Below are positions 60,017-64,000 of a DNA stretch of 64,000 nt, in pieces; within the stretch, counting starts at the first letter, position 1, and every line of letters begins with the position of its first letter. The DNA lies in assembly GCA_040266995.1 (NCBI GenBank), contig JAWRHV010000022.1:62001-126000 (forward strand). Direction: 5' to 3'. The notes beneath the pieces were generated by a model. It did no database searches, was not told where the DNA came from, and saw only the letters and a program-made list of their open reading frames with translations. The stretch is from UBA4312 sp040266995 (GTDB lineage: Bacteria; Bacillota_I; Bacilli_A; Erysipelotrichales; Erysipelotrichaceae). The translations under genes were made by a program, and so were the position numbers.

Positions 60017-63000
60017 TTATCGTAGCTTTTCTAGTCTATCCATGAAATATGATGGATAATTTGCCAATAATTCTCGTAGTTTTTCTCTATTATTTTTTAT
60101 TGCAGATTTTGTTTTCTTTTTTGTGCTACAATCATAACCTCTTATTTCATTAACAATTTTTTGTGAAATAATTCTATCTGCAAATCCAAGTTCATATACA
60201 CATACTGACTCTTTATTCGGTAAGCCATATCTTATTCTATAAATTATATCATTTAAAGCTTCCTGTATGTTTTCACTGCAATCTTTAGTATTTAGAATCT
60301 CTACAATAGCCTGTATTATCGTTAATGAGGCAAATCCAAAGTCTGAATCACACAATGTTATTATATCCTCCAAAGAGATTTTCCTACTCTTTTTCCCCCA
60401 TTTAATTAGCAAATTCACTGACTTTGAGTAGTCCCAGATTTGAATATAGCTTTTACCATTAATCCACATTTTCAATAGCTCATAAATATGGCTATCATCA
60501 ATCAACTTAGGTATAAGCTTACAATTTTTAGATTCTTTTAATTTATTAGCAACCAAATTAATTAATGTATCAAAATCCGCATTTGCTATTTCATATAAAT
60601 TCTCATCTACGAATCTATATAATTCTTTCATTGTCAATATACCTAACATACTTTTTCTATAAAGCAACCTGTCAGCAACTTCAAGACTTTCAATATTGCT
60701 TCTAATGAGATTATAAATGTTTTTTAGTTCTTCCTTTTCATCTTCATTTGCCAAATAGTAACCATATGTGGATTTTATAATTTCAAAACTCTCATCTTCT
60801 ATATCTGCAAATCCAAGTATAAAATTCTCCAATGACACTAGAATATGTTCTATTTCATTCATTTTATAGAAAATGTGTTCACCATATTCTTTTTCTTGTT
60901 CTTTATATACAAGAATGTCTTTTTTTGTTTCAGCATATTCCGCTTTATTAGAATATCTGGACTCAATATATTTTTTCAAAAAGTTAAAAGGAATTACTCT
61001 ATTATTTCCCAAATCAACTTCTCTAACCAATTTCAAAAGGTTGCTATAACACTCCTCAGAATTATCAGCATTAAGTAATCGTTTATAATTATTTAATTTA
61101 TAAGCCTCTTTACTATTTTTATAAATATCTTCTGTTAAAATGATTGTCCCTTCTGTTTCTTTTCCTGCTCTTGCAGTTCTTCCAATCAAATTATGAAAAT
61201 CCCTAACCTTAATTATCTGCTTTGATTGATAAATACTAGATACAATTAAATATTTAATAGGTAGATTTACACCCTGTGCCAGCGTAGAAGTACATACTAC
61301 ACAACGGATTAAGGATTTTTTCAATGCATATTCTTCAGCAATTCTTACCCCGTTAGGCACGCCCGAATGATGCCCTACAATACCATTTAATGCTGCTATA
61401 TATAAATTGTTTTCACCAAGGTGTTCTTTTATTAGATATGCAATTTTTAAACATTCAGTTTCATCTGATAAGGTAGAAAAATCCTCTAACGAGATGCCCC
61501 TTTCTTTCAAATCAATAAATCTCTTTAGAATATTATTTACAGTATCTTTTTTTGAACAAAAAATAGCTATATTCCCATTTGCAATCAATTTAATTGCATA
61601 GTAAATACCTACATCTTGCTTGTTATTCTTAAAATCAGGAAAATATCTTAACTTTCTCTCTCCATCTATCTTCTTTAGTTTTTTTGTTTGAACTACTCTA
61701 GGTACATAAAATTCTTCCTCTAAATTTTTATTAGGTTCTACAAAATAAAGATTACTATAAGCATTATTGATATTAGTGGAAGTAAATGTATTAAATGCTA
61801 CCGTTTTTTCTGATGTCTTAATAGTATTATTCCTTATTACAATACCATCTTTGTTAATCCATGTGTTTAGCTGTTCAGCATTCGAAATTACTGCTGAAAC
61901 TAATATTTTCTGTGCATCTGGTTTAAGATAACTATTAATAGTTGTTAATAAAAGTTCATAATCCGTCCCTCTTGCTTCATCATCAAACAAATGAGCCTCA
62001 TCAAAAACAATCATGTTAATACTTTCAATTATTTCCGTATTGTGTTTTAAAATATAAGTCAACTTTTCTGGAGTCATAACAAATACTTTTTTGACAATTG
62101 ACTCAGATGTGACTAATTCTATTTCACTAGGTTCAGGAATATCAGAAAATTCAGTTATAGTTATATTTTCATCAAATGCAAAAAACTTCTCCATATCAAA
62201 CAATATTTCTTTACATAATGCCCTAAATGGAGCTACTACAATTACAATAGATGTTCTTTTAGATAAAAAGGCAGATTGTATAGCAAGGGAAACTGATGTG
62301 GTTTTTCCTGAACTTGTCGGCATTTGAATAACGCCTGATTTTCCTTTCAAAATCCCTTTTTCCCCCAATAAGATCTGGGATGCCCACATTTCTTTCATCA
62401 GCACATTACTTTTAAATGTTGCAATCCACTCATTCTTATCAATTTCAGAATACAATGGCATTAGATTAATACATGAATTATAAATTTTCTTTTTTAATAT
62501 TGCTAAAATAATATCTGTAAATAATATTTCTCTATCATTCCCAAAATGATAAACATAGTTTCTAAATTCTTCAAATTGAACTTTTTCTAAATTCTCACTA
62601 TCAAAAAACCTGTTGTGATAATTAATTAGTTGCATAATATAGCTTCTGTATTTTTCATCTATATCGGAAACATCAAACTTATAGTTGCCATCTAGCAGCC
62701 ATATTATTACATTTTCTAATCCAGAAGCAGAAAATTTAAAATTATTCAAATTATGCATAATACTCATCATTACTTTTGAACTGCCATTCATATTGCAGAA
62801 ATAATAAGTAACCGCTCCCATCAATATATAATATGGATTCAAGTCAATACTCATTTCAGACTGAAAATAAGCATCAAAAAACCTTGATACAAAATACAAT
62901 TCTTCTTCCTTTTCCTTCGAAAGAATTATCGGAGCTTGTTTCATTTCCCATATTTCATTAGAAATGTCACCAACAACCCCAATGCTAAGCAATATAAGGT

Positions 63001-63115
63001 CATTTGCTTGTTCTTCGACTTCTATATGAAGATTTTCTGGTACGCCATACTCATACATTTTTGCTTTTGCTCGAACTTTTTTCAAATAGTATTTTGAAGC
63101 ACTTTCTATCAACAT
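60017..63115 (-). CDS. hamB: HamB-like superfamily 2 helicase (Hachiman-type defence)
   Basis: A 1032-residue helicase of Ski2-like type. Walker A is GVIQMPTSSGKTTS (about 263-276), followed by VVAPFRALCKE (motif Ia), IVFDEAHLFDDEARGTDYE (motif II), LVSAVISN (motif III), CTSTLAQGVNLPIK (motif V) and HNLIGRTARAGK (motif VI). The N-terminal 250 residues and C-terminal 350 residues have no named domain. ATG 63115 has AGGAGG 8 bases upstream and overlaps the nuclease-like gene by 7 bases. In Hachiman, HamB senses damaged or invading DNA and releases HamA nuclease. The helicase is certain; the system name rests on the partner. Confidence 0.85.
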   Translation of the reverse strand: MLIESASKYYLKKVRAKAKMYEYGVPENLHIEVEEQANDLILLSIGVVGDISNEIWEMKQAPIILSKEKEEELYFVSRFFDAYFQSEMSIDLNPYYILMGAVTYYFCNMNGSSKVMMSIMHNLNNFKFSASGLENVIIWLLDGNYKFDVSDIDEKYRSYIMQLINYHNRFFDSENLEKVQFEEFRNYVYHFGNDREILFTDIILAILKKKIYNSCINLMPLYSEIDKNEWIATFKSNVLMKEMWASQILLGEKGILKGKSGVIQMPTSSGKTTSVSLAIQSAFLSKRTSIVIVVAPFRALCKEILFDMEKFFAFDENITITEFSDIPEPSEIELVTSESIVKKVFVMTPEKLTYILKHNTEIIESINMIVFDEAHLFDDEARGTDYELLLTTINSYLKPDAQKILVSAVISNAEQLNTWINKDGIVIRNNTIKTSEKTVAFNTFTSTNINNAYSNLYFVEPNKNLEEEFYVPRVVQTKKLKKIDGERKLRYFPDFKNNKQDVGIYYAIKLIANGNIAIFCSKKDTVNNILKRFIDLKERGISLEDFSTLSDETECLKIAYLIKEHLGENNLYIAALNGIVGHHSGVPNGVRIAEEYALKKSLIRCVVCTSTLAQGVNLPIKYLIVSSIYQSKQIIKVRDFHNLIGRTARAGKETEGTIILTEDIYKNSKEAYKLNNYKRLLNADNSEECYSNLLKLVREVDLGNNRVIPFNFLKKYIESRYSNKAEYAETKKDILVYKEQEKEYGEHIFYKMNEIEHILVSLENFILGFADIEDESFEIIKSTYGYYLANEDEKEELKNIYNLIRSNIESLEVADRLLYRKSMLGILTMKELYRFVDENLYEIANADFDTLINLVANKLKESKNCKLIPKLIDDSHIYELLKMWINGKSYIQIWDYSKSVNLLIKWGKKSRKISLEDIITLCDSDFGFASLTIIQAIVEILNTKDCSENIQEALNDIIYRIRYGLPNKESVCVYELGFADRIISQKIVNEIRGYDCSTKKKTKSAIKNNREKLRELLANYPSYFMDRLEKLR

Positions 63116-63933
63116 GAGCAAGCCCTCCTATATAAATCTCTTAAGAAGAGCAGCAATTCTTTGGAATGAATTATCAATATACTCGTGGATTTTACATTTT
63201 CATGCTGACTATTAACCACATCCAAAACTACCTGGTCTGAATACAAATCACTATCCAATACAGCAACTGCAAAAAAGTCAATTATGAATGGATTATCTGT
63301 TTTATTTTGAAACCTTTCTACTATTTTAGCCTCTTCAATTCTCAAGCGATTAAACAATCTTCTTTTTTCAGCATTTAGAGACTCTCCTAGTCTAACTCTG
63401 TCTTTAACAGAGTGTTTTATAGCATCTTTAACAGTCTTTTCACACAAACTTTTTTTATTTCCAGATTTACTTGAACGAGTTTTTACTTCAGCAACTATTA
63501 AGTGATCCGTCTTGCTTGGCTTATCAATATTTTTCACTTGATAACCTATAACATCGCTTCCAGATACCGGCATATCTGGATTGACTTTTTCCAAATATCT
63601 AGTCCTGGTGACATAATGTTTTAAAGTGAAATTTATATAGTCATATACCAGTATTTCTCCAAATTCACCAGACATAGTTGAAGCCCCTATGCTATTTTGA
63701 TGGCTAGGAAATATATTCTTCTCCAAAAATTCTTGTTTTGTTAATCCTGTTCCTTTAATTAGCGGCTCTAACAAAATCTCTTCAACATAATTATTTCTTA
63801 ATCCGGATGCCCAACTATTCAAAATACTATCAGCTAATAATTCATTATTAAGTTTATATACCTGTATTTCTTTTCCACTTGAATAAGGAATAGATTTGTC
63901 AAATACAAAATATTTACCATTATCAAAAAACAA
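63109..63933 (-). CDS. hamA: HamA-like DUF1837 nuclease (Hachiman-type defence)
   Basis: A 274-residue protein with MSGEFGEILVYDYINFTLKH, then VSGSDVIGYQV with Asp127 and HLIVAEVKTRSS with Glu149 and Lys151, a PD-(D/E)xK-like nuclease core as in DUF1837 proteins. HamA of Hachiman and AbpA of the AbpAB system share this domain and are paired with a helicase as here. The start is TTG 63933 with AAGGGGGGA 8 bases upstream. The stop overlaps the helicase start. AbpAB is the main alternative name. Confidence 0.82.
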   Translation of the reverse strand: MFFDNGKYFVFDKSIPYSSGKEIQVYKLNNELLADSILNSWASGLRNNYVEEILLEPLIKGTGLTKQEFLEKNIFPSHQNSIGASTMSGEFGEILVYDYINFTLKHYVTRTRYLEKVNPDMPVSGSDVIGYQVKNIDKPSKTDHLIVAEVKTRSSKSGNKKSLCEKTVKDAIKHSVKDRVRLGESLNAEKRRLFNRLRIEEAKIVERFQNKTDNPFIIDFFAVAVLDSDLYSDQVVLDVVNSQHENVKSTSILIIHSKELLLFLRDLYRRACSC

Positions 63934-63948
63934 ATTTATCCCCCCTTA

Positions 63949-63971
63949 CTGTAAATTTTCTACTATTACAG
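63949..63971. promoter_or_regulatory. Inverted repeat upstream of the hamA-like gene
   Basis: CTGTAA-N11-TTACAG lies about 15-40 bases before the start codon on the minus strand. It may be an operator or promoter-proximal regulatory site; the true promoter may lie outside the window. Confidence 0.35.
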
Positions 63972-64000
63972 AAATTAATGCCAAACATCTCTTATAGAAA

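Noticed and set aside
1..64000. tRNA or rRNA genes.
   Set aside because: I searched by eye for T-loop-like and conserved rRNA words on both strands and found none convincing.

Overview
The window looks like the chromosome of a low-to-mid G+C Bacillota (Firmicutes), perhaps a gut or oral Erysipelotrichaceae- or Lachnospiraceae-like anaerobe. The evidence is strong AGGAGG ribosome-binding sites, frequent GTG/TTG starts, BglG/LicT antitermination, lantibiotic-immunity ABC transporters, Trep_Strep-type ECF components, several radical SAM enzymes and clostridial mobile-element genes. Assignment below phylum is inference. Almost every gene from 2.4 to 50.8 kb is on the minus strand. From about 52.5 kb to the end the DNA is clearly more A+T-rich and looks imported.

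Layout. 1-2.2 kb: a TetR regulator (cut by the left edge) divergent from a glycogen branching enzyme. 2.4-4.1 kb: decayed genes (radical SAM remnant, DtxR-type metalloregulator pseudogene), an XRE regulator and a small KTR zinc ribbon. 4.1-11.35 kb: two exporter-fold ABC half-transporters plus ECF S, T and A components in one operon, facing a TetR gene with clear operators; the layout resembles a siderophore/metal uptake locus. 11.36-16.8 kb: a LanFEG-type lantibiotic-immunity ABC operon with a lipoprotein, two-component system and second KTR protein. 17-26 kb: monooxygenase-like protein, two CPBP membrane proteases with a GH114 lipoprotein, a lincosamide nucleotidyltransferase-like gene, and a methyltransferase/DUF6796 operon with its own operator. 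26-31 kb: GNAT enzyme and a second LanFEG-like ABC system with its own RR/HK and four 11-bp repeats at the ABC promoter. 31.5-36 kb: beta-glucoside PTS operon (EIIA, 6-phospho-beta-glucosidase, EIIBC, BglG) with two antiterminator/terminator pairs. 36-40.4 kb: solo IS end, methyltransferase, Fic protein, ureohydrolase, dead bile-acid-symporter gene. 40.4-45.4 kb: stress/regulatory genes (two TfoX paralogues around an AlbA_2 ATP-binding protein, GNAT-YoaP, GyrI-like, WYL). 45.4-51.5 kb: a redox operon of iron-sulfur flavoprotein, three tandem radical SAM paralogues, nitroreductase and old-yellow-enzyme homologue, facing a TetR gene with an in-frame amber codon. 51.5-64 kb: mobile DNA, comprising a recombinase tail, deleted ISNCY copy, Fe-S/CXXC/TlpA redox module with a two-component system, IS110 copy with an amber codon and candidate bridge-RNA region, oriT-like repeat, MobC, MOBP relaxase, and a two-gene nuclease-helicase pair matching Hachiman (HamA/HamB) anti-phage defence.

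How the genes work together. Three envelope modules (ECF/ABC uptake and two lantibiotic-type ABC systems) each have their own regulator, and the sugar PTS operon is regulated by transcript antitermination. The most notable candidates are the Hachiman-like pair beside a mobilization module, the three radical SAM paralogues with an unusual CX4CX2C motif inside a flavoenzyme operon, and the ECF/ABC operon with its dead DtxR gene. Several genes have decayed by single stops or frameshifts, and two insertion-sequence families and three fragments resembling the 3' end of an rRNA methyltransferase gene mark repeated insertion.
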